From contig CACETT010000008.1 of the NCBI GenBank assembly GCA_902562525.1, positions 1 to 37,550 on the forward strand: a DNA stretch of 37,550 nt, in the 5' to 3' direction. Position numbers and translations under genes: made by a program. Numbering within the stretch: the first letter of the stretch is position 1; each line of letters opens with the position of its first letter. Below the pieces are notes generated by a model. It was given only the letters and a program-made list of their open reading frames with translations. It made no database searches and was not told where the DNA came from. This document shows positions 1 to 8,995 of the stretch, one piece after another. The stretch is from an uncultured Alphaproteobacteria bacterium (GTDB lineage Bacteria; Pseudomonadota; Alphaproteobacteria; UBA7887).

Positions 1-2
1 TC

Positions 3-500
3 ACTGTCCGCACTACAGCGTTTAAAGCTGTGGAGCTTACGGGGAGCGCTTCAATAACGGAAGTAGTCTCAACACACACAAACGATCTCTCTTTGTTCCT
101 AAGAACTGAAATTTCCAAGTCGGAAAGACCAGAGCTGACCTCCGCAAAAATTATCGTATCTGGTGGACGAGGAATGCAAAATGGAGAAAATTTTGTGCTG
201 CTTGAGGCCCTGGCCGATAAGCTTGGTGCGGCGGTCGGAGCTTCTCGTGCTGCGGTTGATGCAGGCTTTGTTCCCAATGATTACCAAGTCGGGCAGACCG
301 GGAAAATTGTTGCGCCAGAGCTTTATATTGCCGTAGGCATATCAGGAGCCATTCAGCACCTGGCAGGCATGAAAGACAGTAAAGTCATTGTAGCTATCAA
401 CAAGGATGAAGAAGCCCCGATTTTCCAGATAGCAGACTACGGCATTGTGGGTGACCTCTTTGAGGTGGTGCCTGCACTAACATCAGCATTAGAAATTTGA
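3..500 (+). CDS. etfA: Electron transfer flavoprotein alpha subunit, C-terminal part (5' end outside window)
   Basis: EtfA pairs with EtfB and carries FAD. It takes electrons from acyl-CoA and other flavin dehydrogenases and passes them to ETF:ubiquinone oxidoreductase. The open frame runs in from the left edge ([10 protein letters not shown] can be read before the first internal GTG at 30), so the gene is cut by the window and 30 is not its start. The visible part holds the family's C-terminal FAD domain: [12 protein letters not shown], then [11 protein letters not shown], then [16 protein letters not shown] and [12 protein letters not shown], ending with [20 protein letters not shown]. These are near-invariant EtfA segments. 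A 3-hydroxyacyl-CoA dehydrogenase follows 31 bases later on the same strand, an order often seen in alphaproteobacteria, and both genes serve acyl-CoA oxidation. Confidence 0.95.
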   Translation, partial: TVRTTAFKAVELTGSASITEVVSTHTNDLSLFLRTEISKSERPELTSAKIIVSGGRGMQNGENFVLLEALADKLGAAVGASRAAVDAGFVPNDYQVGQTGKIVAPELYIAVGISGAIQHLAGMKDSKVIVAINKDEEAPIFQIADYGIVGDLFEVVPALTSALEI

Positions 501-531
501 TTGGCTCCTTTATAGCGTAGAGAGATTTTGT

Positions 532-1404
532 ATGATTAAAAAAATTGGAATTATAGGTGCGGGCCAAATGGGCGCGGGCATAGCCCAGGTTTGTGCCCTA
601 TCTGGACTTGAGGTAATCATCACGGACGTGGGGGAGATTGAACTACAAAGAGCTCTCCAATCCGTCAATAATGGCATTGACCGACAAATTTCCAGAGGCA
701 AATTGTCTGCAGAGGAAAAAGAAGCTGCGATCCGACATATTACGTGTGTTTCGGACACTAGTTCCCTGTCAGAAGCCGATCTAGTTATTGAAGCAGTCAG
801 CGAACAAGAAGAAATAAAAAGGGAGATTTTTAAAAATCTGATTCCAACCCTAAACAAAGATTGCATCATTGCTAGCAACACCTCTTCTATTTCCATCACC
901 CGCCTAGCTGCGTCGACAGATCGACCTGAAAAATTTATTGGAATGCATTTTTTCAATCCAGTGCCGGCAATGCAACTCGTTGAATTAATACGAGGCATAG
1001 CCACCGCACCTGAGACTTTCGAAGCAATTGCTGGCCTTGCAAAAGGACTGGGGAAAACCCCGATTAGTGTCCAGGACTCCCCGGCATTTCTGGTAAACCG
1101 AATCCTGCTTCCGATGATTAATGAAGCAATATATACCTTACATGAGGGAATCGGAGATATAGCCGCAATTGACTCTGCAATGAAGCTAGGCGCGAACCAC
1201 CCCATGGGGCCTCTTCAATTAGCTGATTTCATAGGGCTTGATACATGCCTAGCTGTGATGCAAGTCCTGTACCGTGGGTTTTCCGATAGTAAATATCGAC
1301 CGTGTCCGTTGTTGATAAAGTATGTAGAAGCTGGCTGGCTCGGCCGCAAAACTGGCCGGGGGTTTTATGACTATTCCGGAGAAAGCCCGGCCCCTACAAT
1401 CTAG
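532..1404 (+). CDS. hbdA: 3-hydroxybutyryl-CoA dehydrogenase
   Basis: This 290-residue protein is a single-function NAD(P)-dependent 3-hydroxyacyl-CoA dehydrogenase, interconverting 3-hydroxybutyryl-CoA and acetoacetyl-CoA in short-chain fatty acid or polyhydroxybutyrate metabolism. The N-terminal Rossmann fold shows [11 protein letters not shown] near residue 8. The catalytic region has SNTSSISIT, then [19 protein letters not shown] with the catalytic His and Glu, then [18 protein letters not shown]. The C-terminal helical domain has [15 protein letters not shown] and ends in [11 protein letters not shown]. Length is normal for the family. It lies 31 bases after etfA and is probably co-transcribed with it. 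Substrate chain length cannot be read from sequence, so the butyryl assignment is by family resemblance. Confidence 0.93.
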   Translation: MIKKIGIIGAGQMGAGIAQVCALSGLEVIITDVGEIELQRALQSVNNGIDRQISRGKLSAEEKEAAIRHITCVSDTSSLSEADLVIEAVSEQEEIKREIFKNLIPTLNKDCIIASNTSSISITRLAASTDRPEKFIGMHFFNPVPAMQLVELIRGIATAPETFEAIAGLAKGLGKTPISVQDSPAFLVNRILLPMINEAIYTLHEGIGDIAAIDSAMKLGANHPMGPLQLADFIGLDTCLAVMQVLYRGFSDSKYRPCPLLIKYVEAGWLGRKTGRGFYDYSGESPAPTI

Positions 1405-1495
1405 ATTCTTTCTGGGCGACGAATGCAACCCGTGGTGATCTCTTTGAAATAAAATTATTTGCCAATATCCGTTCCGCTGAGCCTTCTCAGGTTCC

Positions 1496-4141
1496 TCATG
1501 TGCCATCATCATAATTTAAAATCGGCCGTAAGATCTTCTCCGTCTCCGCTAAGTCAAGCCCCTTTCGTAAGGCATAACTCTGAACTTGGTCTTTCTCAAT
1601 TTTTCCAACTCCAAAGTATCTACTCTCAGGATGGCTAAAGTAAATGCCGCATACGGATGCTGCAGGCATTATAGCATCGTTTTCAGTAAGTCTTGTGCCA
1701 ACTTTATTTTGGGCATCCAAAATCGAGAAAAGAGTCCGTTTTTCTGTGTGATCAGGACAGGCCGGATAACCAGGCGCGGGCCTTATCCCCTGATACAGCT
1801 CATCTATCAACGATTTATTATCAAACTTCTCCTCCGGCGCATAACCCCAAAACTCTCTCCGAACCCTCTCGTGCATATGTTCCGCGAAAGCTTCAGCCAA
1901 CCTATCGGCAAGGGCTTTAACCAGAATCGCGCTGTATTCGTCATTTTCAGATTCAAATTCAGCAACTACACGCTCACAATTGTGGCCTGCCGTGACAACG
2001 AAACCTCCAATGTAATCTGGGACACCACTATCCAAAGGAGCAACAAAATCGGAAAGGGCATGGTTGGCCCGCAATCCTTCCCTCTTCATCTGCTGACGCA
2101 ATGTATGGAAGCGCGCTATCTCACGCTCCCTATCATTATCTGAAAATAAGGCTATATCATCCTCAACCGAATTAGCAGGCCAAAACCCAATAGCTGCTTT
2201 GGCCATAAGCCAATTACCTTCGGCGATTCTTTCTAACATCACCAAGGCATCTTGATATAGATTACGGGCTGCCTCCCCTACCACTTCATCCTCAAGGATC
2301 GCAGGAAACCGTCCTGCCAATTCCCATGCCTGGAAAAAAGGGGTCCAGTCAATGTACTCGCTAAGCGCTACTAGATCATACTGCTGGAAATATTCCGGCT
2401 CGGCAGAAGAGGGCTCGGGTGGAACATAGGAATCCCAATCAACGGACAGTTTATTCCTTCGCGCCTCAGCAAGTGAACACTTAGTTGCCCGCCTGCTAGA
2501 ACTCTTATGCTTTTTACGGATAATATCTTGTTGGCGACCAACTTCATCAATAAACCCCTGGCGTTCCTGATCGGAAATCAACTTGCTTACTACTCCAACT
2601 GCTTTAGAGGCATCAGTCACGTGGATAGTTGGACCATTATAAGTCGGGGCAATTTTAAGAGCCGTGTGCACCGAACTAGTGGTTGCTCCGCCAATCAACA
2701 AAGGCATGTCAATGGAAGCACGATCGAGCTCCCGGCCAACTGTTCGCATCTCATCCAAGCTTGGAGTTATAAGTCCCGATAGCCCAATTAGATCAACTTT
2801 CTCCTCTTGAGCAATTCTCAAAATATCCATCCAGGGAACCATCACCCCTAAATCAAGAACTTCATAGTTATTACATTGGAGAACTATACGAACAATATTC
2901 TTTCCGATATCGTGGACGTCTCCCTTCACGGTGGCTAATAATATCTTGCCCCCGTTGCGAGCGACAACCTTTCCCTTAGCCCTCTCTTCTTCCATATACG
3001 GGGTCAAATGAGCAACGGATTGCTTCATTACCCGTGCACTCTTAACCACTTGTGGAAGAAACATCTTGCCAGCTCCAAATAATTCGCCAACCTCCCGCAT
3101 TCCCTCCATCAAGTGCCCTTCGATAACATCCAATGGTCTAACCGAATTTTGGCGAGCCTCTTCCGTGTCTTCGATAATATATTCACTGATACCTTGAACC
3201 AGGGAGTGCTTGAGACGTGCCCCGACCTCCCCCTCACGCCATGACAGATCTTCCACTCGGCCTTGAATACTTTTGCCACTATGCTCATTAGCAATGGCCA
3301 ACAGACGTTCCGTCGCATCGGCACCCCGATTAAAAAAAACGTCTTCGATTCGATCTCGTAGCTCCGTTGCGATTTCGTTGTAGACCGGAAGGCGGCCTGC
3401 ATTAACGATACCCATGGTCATTCCCGCCTTAATCGCGTGATATAAAAACACCGCATGCATGGCAGCTCGGACAATCTCATTACCTCTGAAGGAAAACGAA
3501 ATATTTGATACCCCCCCTGAGATATGAACGAGCGGGAACGCCTTTTTTATTCTCCTAACAGCGTTGATAAAAGAAAGCGCATATTCGTTATGTTCCTCGA
3601 TTCCAGTAGCAACGGCAAATATGTTAGGATCAAAAATTATATCAGATGGGAAAAAGCCCACACGTTTCGTCAACAATTCATAACTACGAGCACATATTGA
3701 AAACTTCCTGTCTTCGCTATCTGCCTGACCCGCCTCATCAAAAGCCATCACAACGACTGCCGCACCGTACTTTCGGATTAATTCAGCCTGTTCCAGAAAA
3801 AGTGCCTCACCCTCCTTGAGGCTGATTGAGTTTGCTATGCTCTTACCCTGAACATTTTGCAGGCCCGTCTCTATAACCTGCCACTTCGAAGAATCAATCA
3901 TTAGGGGCACCCGACTAATCTCCGGCTCGGAGGCAATTAAACGTAAAAATCGCCGCATTTCTAACTCACTATCCAGCAAGCCTTCATCCATATTTATGTC
4001 AAGTATCTGTGCTCCATTCAAAACCTGCTGGCGAGCGACCTGCAATGCTCCTTCATAATCTTCATCAGTTATGAGTTTACGGAATTTAGCTGAGCCCGTC
4101 ACATTCGTTCGCTCGCCTATATTAACAAAGCCCGGGATCAT
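1496..4141 (-). CDS. metH: Methionine synthase, C-terminal part (folate, cobalamin and reactivation domains), separate gene
   Basis: This 881-residue protein carries three of the four modules of cobalamin-dependent methionine synthase. The methyl-tetrahydrofolate (pterin) domain opens with [14 protein letters not shown] at residues 7-20. The cobalamin cap and binding domains follow, with DVHDIG at 408-413 supplying the cobalt-ligand His410. The C-terminal S-adenosylmethionine reactivation domain has [12 protein letters not shown] and [12 protein letters not shown]. The start used is the ATG at 4141-4139, because it overlaps the stop of the upstream homocysteine-binding gene as ATGA and places the pterin domain at the N-terminus. 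An in-frame ATG at 4270 would add 43 residues that match nothing in the family. With the upstream 347 residues the total is 1228, essentially full-length MetH. Confidence 0.95.
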   Translation of the reverse strand: MIPGFVNIGERTNVTGSAKFRKLITDEDYEGALQVARQQVLNGAQILDINMDEGLLDSELEMRRFLRLIASEPEISRVPLMIDSSKWQVIETGLQNVQGKSIANSISLKEGEALFLEQAELIRKYGAAVVVMAFDEAGQADSEDRKFSICARSYELLTKRVGFFPSDIIFDPNIFAVATGIEEHNEYALSFINAVRRIKKAFPLVHISGGVSNISFSFRGNEIVRAAMHAVFLYHAIKAGMTMGIVNAGRLPVYNEIATELRDRIEDVFFNRGADATERLLAIANEHSGKSIQGRVEDLSWREGEVGARLKHSLVQGISEYIIEDTEEARQNSVRPLDVIEGHLMEGMREVGELFGAGKMFLPQVVKSARVMKQSVAHLTPYMEEERAKGKVVARNGGKILLATVKGDVHDIGKNIVRIVLQCNNYEVLDLGVMVPWMDILRIAQEEKVDLIGLSGLITPSLDEMRTVGRELDRASIDMPLLIGGATTSSVHTALKIAPTYNGPTIHVTDASKAVGVVSKLISDQERQGFIDEVGRQQDIIRKKHKSSSRRATKCSLAEARRNKLSVDWDSYVPPEPSSAEPEYFQQYDLVALSEYIDWTPFFQAWELAGRFPAILEDEVVGEAARNLYQDALVMLERIAEGNWLMAKAAIGFWPANSVEDDIALFSDNDREREIARFHTLRQQMKREGLRANHALSDFVAPLDSGVPDYIGGFVVTAGHNCERVVAEFESENDEYSAILVKALADRLAEAFAEHMHERVRREFWGYAPEEKFDNKSLIDELYQGIRPAPGYPACPDHTEKRTLFSILDAQNKVGTRLTENDAIMPAASVCGIYFSHPESRYFGVGKIEKDQVQSYALRKGLDLAETEKILRPILNYDDGT

Positions 4142-5181
4142 GGCTGAATACTGACGGCTTCTAGCCCGGAAATGGCGAGCACGGAGCCCCGCTCGGGCAA
4201 AGCCCGTGGGGATATTCCTTCCACCGAGGTAGCAATTGCTGCCACATGGGCGGGGGTGGTGCCGCAACAACCCCCTAAAATATTAACCAAACCCTCTTGC
4301 GCCCATTCATGTAAGAACTCCGCTGTTTGTTCAGGCGTTTCTTCATATTCACCAAACTCATTAGGAAAACCAGCGTTTGGATGAGCACTGACCAAACAAT
4401 CTGCTACAGATGATAATTCACCTACATATGGCCTCAACTGTTTTGCCCCCAAGGAGCAGTTTAATCCCACACTTAAAGGCCCACAATGACGCACCGAACA
4501 CCAAAACGCTTCCACCGTTTGGCCAGTTAAAGTCCGCCCAGACCGATCAGTAATAGTCCCCGAAATCATTATTGGAAGAGATGATTTCCTTTCCTCAAAC
4601 AATTCCGCAAATGCGAACAACGCTGCCTTTGCATTCAGCGTATCAAAAACTGTCTCCAATAAAAGCAGATCCACTCCGCCCTCTAAAAGTCCTTCTGTCG
4701 CCTCACGGTAACCAATCCGCAGCTCATCGAAATTTGTAGCCCGATGAGCCGGATCCGATACATCCGGTGAAATCGAGGCCGTTCTATTCGTCGGCCCTAC
4801 CGTGCCAGCTACAAACCTTGGCCGGGACTCTGAAGCAACAGAGTTCACTGCCTGTCTAGCAAGACACGCACCTTCAAAATTCAGCTCCTTAACGATACGC
4901 TCGAGCTTATAATCGGACATAGAAATACGGTTGGAGTTAAAAGTGTTGGTAGTTAGGATGTCAGCTCCCGCTTCAAGATAGGCGAGGTGAATTTCTTTGA
5001 TCAAATCCGGTTGGGTCAAATTGAGCAAATCGTTTGCTCCGAATAAATCAGCTGAGGAATTGGCAAACCTTTTTCCACGATAATCGACATCACCCAGCTG
5101 CTGCCTCTGGATCATGGTGCCCATGGCTCCATCCATTAATAGAATTCGGCTCTCTGCTGACCCCAGAATATTTCTTTTCAT
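4138..5181 (-). CDS. metH: Methionine synthase, homocysteine-binding N-terminal part, separate gene
   Basis: This 347-residue protein is the zinc homocysteine methyltransferase module of MetH. It should bind and activate homocysteine for methyl transfer from the cobalamin on the protein encoded next. The three zinc-ligand cysteines are in place: Cys242 in GLNCSLG, and Cys305 and Cys306 in GGCCGTTP. The N-terminus has [10 protein letters not shown], typical of the homocysteine barrel. The start ATG overlaps the metF stop as ATGA (5181-5178), and its own stop overlaps the start of the second MetH gene the same way (4141-4138), so the three genes are translationally coupled. Taken alone it could be read as a betaine- or S-methylmethionine-dependent enzyme, but the abutting MetH C-terminal gene makes a split MetH far more likely. 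Confidence 0.93.
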   Translation of the reverse strand: MKRNILGSAESRILLMDGAMGTMIQRQQLGDVDYRGKRFANSSADLFGANDLLNLTQPDLIKEIHLAYLEAGADILTTNTFNSNRISMSDYKLERIVKELNFEGACLARQAVNSVASESRPRFVAGTVGPTNRTASISPDVSDPAHRATNFDELRIGYREATEGLLEGGVDLLLLETVFDTLNAKAALFAFAELFEERKSSLPIMISGTITDRSGRTLTGQTVEAFWCSVRHCGPLSVGLNCSLGAKQLRPYVGELSSVADCLVSAHPNAGFPNEFGEYEETPEQTAEFLHEWAQEGLVNILGGCCGTTPAHVAAIATSVEGISPRALPERGSVLAISGLEAVSIQP

Positions 5182-6083
5182 GAGCCTACGCCTACCAATG
5201 AGGGAGAAGAAGTGAACTTAAGACCGAGAGAATCCCATATTCCTAAAATTAGATCCGACCGATTCAAGGTATAAAAATGCAGTTCTTCCACCCCCTGGGA
5301 GATCAAACCTGAACACTGCTCACAAGCGATATCCAAAGCCACTTTACTGGCTTCACTAGACCCACTCGGCACACCCTCAAATTGTTCAGAGATGGCCTTA
5401 GGGATCACGGAACCACAGCTCGCACTAAACCGAGCAATTTGTTCAAAATTTGTGATAGGCAGAATCCCAGGTACAATGGGCACCGTAATACCGCAAGCTC
5501 GAACACGTTCGTAGAATCTAAAAAACTGATCATTATTATAAAAAAATTGGGTGATCAGACGAACCGCACCTGCGTCACATTTCCTCTTAAGATGTTCCAT
5601 GTCTGACTGCACCCCCTGGGATTCTGGATGACCCTCAGGGTACGCCGCAGCCGTAATCTCAAATTCAGCTACTTCCCTCAAACCTTCAATCAACTCAACT
5701 GAACCCCCATAACCTCCAGGATATGGCTTGAACTTGGTGGTTCTTTCTGGGGGATCTCCTCGCAGGGCGACAATATGGGTTACTCCGTCATGAAAATAAT
5801 TTTGGGCGATATCCCTAATTTCCGCACGAGAAGATCCCACGCAGGTCAGATGAGCTGCTGGCCTGACATTAGTTATACGTTTGATATCCTTTACTACCTG
5901 GTGCGTGCGATCACGGGTCGTACCTCCCGCGCCATACGTCACAGATACAAAGACGGGATCAAGCGGGAGCAAGGCTTGGAGAGTTTTCCACAATGAAGCT
6001 AACATCGCAGCAGTCTTCGGGGGGAAGAATTCAAGTGATACACCTATACGTGCAACAGGAGTGAGTCCCTGGTCTCTAGGCAT
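5178..6083 (-). CDS. metF: Methylenetetrahydrofolate reductase
   Basis: MetF reduces 5,10-methylene-THF to 5-methyl-THF, the methyl donor for the methionine synthase encoded directly downstream. The 301-residue length is typical. Recognisable segments are SLEFFPPKT at the N-terminus with the catalytic Glu, [24 protein letters not shown], the flavin-region [26 protein letters not shown], and IVPGILPI. The chosen ATG at 6083 follows the regulator's stop after the eight bases GATTGGAA, with AGGA of the TAGGA sequence as a ribosome-binding site. A longer reading from 6152 would overlap the regulator by about 60 bases and add residues unlike MetF. The metF stop overlaps the next start as ATGA. Confidence 0.95.
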   Translation of the reverse strand: MPRDQGLTPVARIGVSLEFFPPKTAAMLASLWKTLQALLPLDPVFVSVTYGAGGTTRDRTHQVVKDIKRITNVRPAAHLTCVGSSRAEIRDIAQNYFHDGVTHIVALRGDPPERTTKFKPYPGGYGGSVELIEGLREVAEFEITAAAYPEGHPESQGVQSDMEHLKRKCDAGAVRLITQFFYNNDQFFRFYERVRACGITVPIVPGILPITNFEQIARFSASCGSVIPKAISEQFEGVPSGSSEASKVALDIACEQCSGLISQGVEELHFYTLNRSDLILGIWDSLGLKFTSSPSLVGVGS

Positions 6084-6091
6084 TTCCAATC

Positions 6092-7069
6092 CTACCAAAA
6101 ACTGCGAGCATATTTTGTTGATAAAGGCATAGTGCCCAGCCGCCCAACCCATACAACAACCGTGAGTTCCCCGCCCTTTAGTGTGGCAAAATTTTCGAAC
6201 TCCAACTCCGCTGCTTCAAACCAAGTCGCCATCTCCCTTTCCTCAAAGCCAAGTCGCCGATGAGCATAATCTTTTCGAAGAAACTCCAGCTGATGAGAAG
6301 CAAAATCAACGACAACCAATTGCCCTCCAGGGCGCAGAACACGGGCTGCCTCCCTCAATACTCTTGCCGGCTCCTCAGCGTAATGAAGAACCATATGGAC
6401 AACAACCGCATCAAAGGAAGCCCTAGTAAACGGCACTTTATACATGTCGCCGAAGCGAGCATGGCAGTTGTTGGCTCGCGCATGCCGTAACTTGGTTCTG
6501 GCAAGGCCTAACATTCCACGAGAAGTATCGATCCCCACGCCTCTTTTTATATCATCCGCCATAAGTTCTAGAATTCGTCCTGTCCCAGTACCTATGTCTA
6601 ACAAGTCCGCAACGTCCCTGCCTGAAAGGCACTGTTTCAAAACAGACTCCACGTTCACCTCGTCAACGTGGAACCTCCTAACTTCATCCCACCGAGGAGC
6701 AAGCTCCGAGAAAAGGAGCTCGGCCTCAGATGCACGGTCACGCCTCAGAATCCTGAGGCGTTCCCTATCCGAAGCCAGTTGCTGATCACCTATTGGAAGA
6801 AGGTTAAGAATATTCTTCGCTATCCCCTGACTAGGGTCATCTGAACTGATCTTATAAAAGGCCCATGTGCCCTCTTGCCTCCGCTCTAAAAGATGGCAAT
6901 CGCACAATTGCCGAAGATGGTGGGACACACCGGACTGCGGCTGCCCAAGAATTTCTGTTAAATCCTTAACAGTAAGTTCTTCCTCTGCGCACAGAGCCAG
7001 CAACCTCATCCGGGTTGGCTCCGACACGGCACGAAATTTCTGCAACAAGGATTCCAAGATGCCCCCCAA
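6092..7069 (-). CDS. ArsR-family winged-helix regulator fused to a SAM-dependent methyltransferase domain
   Basis: Residues about 1-85 form an ArsR-type winged helix, with SEPTRMRLLALC and the recognition-helix region GQPQSGVSHHLRQL. After a linker, the rest is a class I methyltransferase-like domain with the SAM-binding motif LDIGTGTGRILEL, then GIDTSRGML, DAVVVHMVLHY and RVLRPGGQLVVVDF. Proteins of this fused architecture are commonly found beside metF in alphaproteobacteria, and a role in sensing SAM or S-adenosylhomocysteine is plausible. It is first in a four-gene operon, with metF starting eight bases after its stop, and a perfect palindrome sits 25 bases upstream. Start is uncertain: the frame opens with TTG at 7069 without a clear ribosome-binding site, no in-frame ATG exists upstream before a stop, and nearby TTG codons (7057, 7048) are alternatives. 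Confidence 0.88.
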   Translation of the reverse strand: MGGILESLLQKFRAVSEPTRMRLLALCAEEELTVKDLTEILGQPQSGVSHHLRQLCDCHLLERRQEGTWAFYKISSDDPSQGIAKNILNLLPIGDQQLASDRERLRILRRDRASEAELLFSELAPRWDEVRRFHVDEVNVESVLKQCLSGRDVADLLDIGTGTGRILELMADDIKRGVGIDTSRGMLGLARTKLRHARANNCHARFGDMYKVPFTRASFDAVVVHMVLHYAEEPARVLREAARVLRPGGQLVVVDFASHQLEFLRKDYAHRRLGFEEREMATWFEAAELEFENFATLKGGELTVVVWVGRLGTMPLSTKYARSFW

Positions 7070-7093
7070 CCATTAAGTGTGGTTTATCGGTCC

Positions 7094-7119
7094 AATAGAT
7101 CAATATACATTGATCTATT
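7094..7119. promoter_or_regulatory. Perfect 11-4-11 palindrome, likely operator of the ArsR-metF-metH operon
   Basis: Arms AATAGATCAAT (7094-7104) and ATTGATCTATT (7109-7119) are exact reverse complements around the spacer ATAC. The inner ATCAAT/ATTGAT core resembles operators of ArsR-family repressors. The site lies 25 bases before the regulator's TTG start. On the minus strand a -10-like TATATT falls across the palindrome spacer, so binding there would block transcription. Autoregulation is inferred from position and symmetry. Confidence 0.75.
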
Positions 7120-7523
7120 AATTTTTAACAGAGTCTATTGTGCCAATTTGTGCCTATATTCGTCCCTAAACCGCCTAGACTAAACCAGTCTAAGAGCAAA
7201 CAAGCTTAAAAGAGCGCACATTCAAGGGCTGCCTTGACAGGGAGAAAACTCATAAGCATTGGGGACTGAGGTATTTTTGCAACAAATCAAGTGGGACTCA
7301 TAGTATTTTGCTAGGTCAAGCTAGTGTTTTTTGTCCGATTGTGGTACCGAACTTTGAAGCTTTGTAGCTGACGACCTGCAGTAGCTAAACAATGCTCAGT
7401 TAGCACTGGAAGATTCTGGGTATGGCCTATCACAGTGGCTAAATTTGCTCTTGTCGCTGGGCCAAAGCGTTTTGTAGGATGGGGGAGTATGACGTGTCAG
7501 GCAGTGGAGCATTGTTGGGGATT
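7120..7523. other. Intergenic stretch of about 400 bases between the divergent metF and mla operons
   Basis: I find no credible gene here. It must hold the promoter of mlaA. A consensus -35 hexamer TTGACA is at 7234-7239, but the matching -10 position reads only CATTGG, so I do not call a promoter. A small inverted repeat TAGACT-AAACC-AGTCTA lies at 7176-7192. Nothing resembles a known riboswitch. Confidence 0.5.
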
Positions 7524-8339
7524 ATGTTGTTGAGCCGTTCAAGTATGTTCAAGTTGGTAGCCCGTCCATTACTATTAGGTATTCTTGTGGCGGGACTGAG
7601 CGGGTGCGCCACTCCACCCAAGGATCCGGAGGCCTATAGTGAGTGGAAGGCAATTAATGATCCACTAGAACCAATGAACCGTGGCGTATTCGAGGTCAAC
7701 ATGTTTCTCGATGGAATTATCCTGAAACCTGTTGCTCAAGGCTATCGGTGGATTTTGCCAAACTTTCTTCGGTCCGGAGTAAAGAATGCTCTCGATAATC
7801 TAGGGGAGCCGCTTAATGCTGCGAACTCTCTCCTGCAAGGGGATTTCAGCAGAGCAAGCACAGCCTTAGGCCGATTACTCATAAACACCACTGTCGGCCT
7901 GGCGGGCTTGATTGATGTAGCAGAAACGATTGGACTGCGCCCAGTCCAGGAAGACTTTGGCCAAACCCTGGCTGTGTGGGGCGTAGAGAACACGCCCTAC
8001 CTAGTACTGCCCCTGATCGGGCCATCCTCAATCAGGGACGGCATAGGAAAAGGAATAGAGTTTTTCGTAGACCCAACGACCATTGCCCTGGAAAATTCTG
8101 ATCTTGAGTGGGTCAACTGGACCCTGACAGCGGTTGAAATTATTGAAAGGCGGTCCCGACACATTGAAACCCTTGATGATATCGAGCGTAACTCAGTGGA
8201 CTTTTACGCGGCAGTTCGAAGCTTGTATCGGCAACGGAGAGATGACCTGATCCATAATGGCAACGCCCCTGAACCTGATCCATTTTACGGAAATTCGCCG
8301 GACTTGCCGGACGACAGCGAACTATCATCTGTGAATTGA
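7524..8339 (+). CDS. mlaA: MlaA/VacJ outer-membrane lipoprotein
   Basis: MlaA sits in the outer membrane and removes misplaced phospholipids from the outer leaflet, handing them to periplasmic MlaC. The protein has a lipoprotein signal ending in the lipobox LSGC, then the family's opening NDPLEPMNRGVFEVN, with LGRLLINTTVGLAGLIDVA and FGQTLAVWGV followed by YLVLPLIGPSS and later FVDP. Length is about 271 residues. Starts at 7479, 7524 and 7545 are all possible. I prefer the ATG at 7524 because GGGGA stands just upstream and the signal peptide is then of normal size. The following mlaC begins four bases after the stop, so the two proteins of the same pathway are coupled. Confidence 0.92.
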   Translation: MLLSRSSMFKLVARPLLLGILVAGLSGCATPPKDPEAYSEWKAINDPLEPMNRGVFEVNMFLDGIILKPVAQGYRWILPNFLRSGVKNALDNLGEPLNAANSLLQGDFSRASTALGRLLINTTVGLAGLIDVAETIGLRPVQEDFGQTLAVWGVENTPYLVLPLIGPSSIRDGIGKGIEFFVDPTTIALENSDLEWVNWTLTAVEIIERRSRHIETLDDIERNSVDFYAAVRSLYRQRRDDLIHNGNAPEPDPFYGNSPDLPDDSELSSVN

Positions 8340-8343
8340 ATTG

Positions 8344-8967
8344 ATGTTGCGCCGCCGCTTCTGTTTGCTTAGCTTTATCGGGTTTCCTTGCTTGCTAGCA
8401 TCTGGAAGCATGGAGGCCATTGCTTCTCCAGAAACCGAACAAGCTAAATTTGTAAACACGCTTATCGATAAAGCAATTAAAATACTGAAACTACCAACAG
8501 AAAACCGCTCCGAGCGGGAAGCTGGATTCAGGAACTTGGTTCGGCATGATTTTGATATGCCCACTATAGTGAGATTAGTACTGGGCAGACATTGGCGTAC
8601 AGCAACAACTGGCCAGAAAACAAGATTCTCCAATGCGCTTCTAACGCATCTCATCAGCGTGTATTCAGAGGGACTAGGCATGTACGATGGCCAGATATTG
8701 GAAATAGAAAAATCTACTCCGCTCACCGAAAAAGACACTGTAGTATTTACCCACATATCTCGGGAGGGGGCCCTGCCCCTGCGTTTGGATTGGCGAGTTC
8801 GCCAGACCAGCAGGGGGCTTAAGATAATTGACATAGCGACCGAAGGAGTAAGCATGGTTACTACAAAACGGTCAGAGTTTACCTCGCTGATTGCGCGCGA
8901 GGGGGTAGAAGCCCTTATAGCCCGTCTCGAAGGCATGAATGCCAAGACCGCAGAAGGCAGTTCGTAA
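8344..8967 (+). CDS. mlaC: MlaC/Ttg2D-type periplasmic phospholipid-binding protein
   Basis: This 207-residue protein belongs to the MlaC (toluene tolerance Ttg2/Tgt2) family, which ferries phospholipid between MlaA in the outer membrane and the inner-membrane MCE transporter. It starts with a charged and hydrophobic signal peptide (MLRRRFCLLSFIGFPCLL), then KFVNTLIDKAIKIL, FRNLVRHDFDMPTIVRLVLGRHWRT and LDWRVRQTSRGLKIIDIATEGVSMV, the typical MlaC order. The ATG at 8344 is preferred over the adjacent TTG at 8341. It directly follows mlaA. The transporter genes (MlaE, MlaF, MlaD types) are not in this window. Confidence 0.92.
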   Translation: MLRRRFCLLSFIGFPCLLASGSMEAIASPETEQAKFVNTLIDKAIKILKLPTENRSEREAGFRNLVRHDFDMPTIVRLVLGRHWRTATTGQKTRFSNALLTHLISVYSEGLGMYDGQILEIEKSTPLTEKDTVVFTHISREGALPLRLDWRVRQTSRGLKIIDIATEGVSMVTTKRSEFTSLIAREGVEALIARLEGMNAKTAEGSS

Positions 8968-8995
8968 TGGCAGCGGATTTTCTCGGAAACAACTC

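Noticed and set aside
510-1205. Long minus-strand open frame opposite hbdA
   Set aside because: Its translation resembles no family, and it lies wholly antisense to a clear dehydrogenase.
1477-1490. Hairpin CTGAG-CCTT-CTCAG between convergent hbdA and metH
   Set aside because: Only five base pairs and no T-run on either strand, so I do not call a terminator.
1586-2143. Plus-strand open frame of 185 codons within the metH C-terminal gene
   Set aside because: Antisense to the well-conserved reactivation domain, and its translation has no recognisable domain.
4138-4270. A 133-base overlap between the two metH genes when the longest frame is used, suggesting a frameshifted single gene
   Set aside because: The overlap is an artefact of an upstream in-frame ATG. 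Starting at 4141 gives an ATGA junction and complete domains on both sides, so a genuine split is the better reading.
7234-7262. Perfect -35 TTGACA upstream of mlaA
   Set aside because: No acceptable -10 at 16-18 bases (CATTGG at 17), so a promoter call is not supported.
8325-8945. Minus-strand open frame of 206 codons opposite mlaC
   Set aside because: Fully antisense to mlaC, with no family resemblance.
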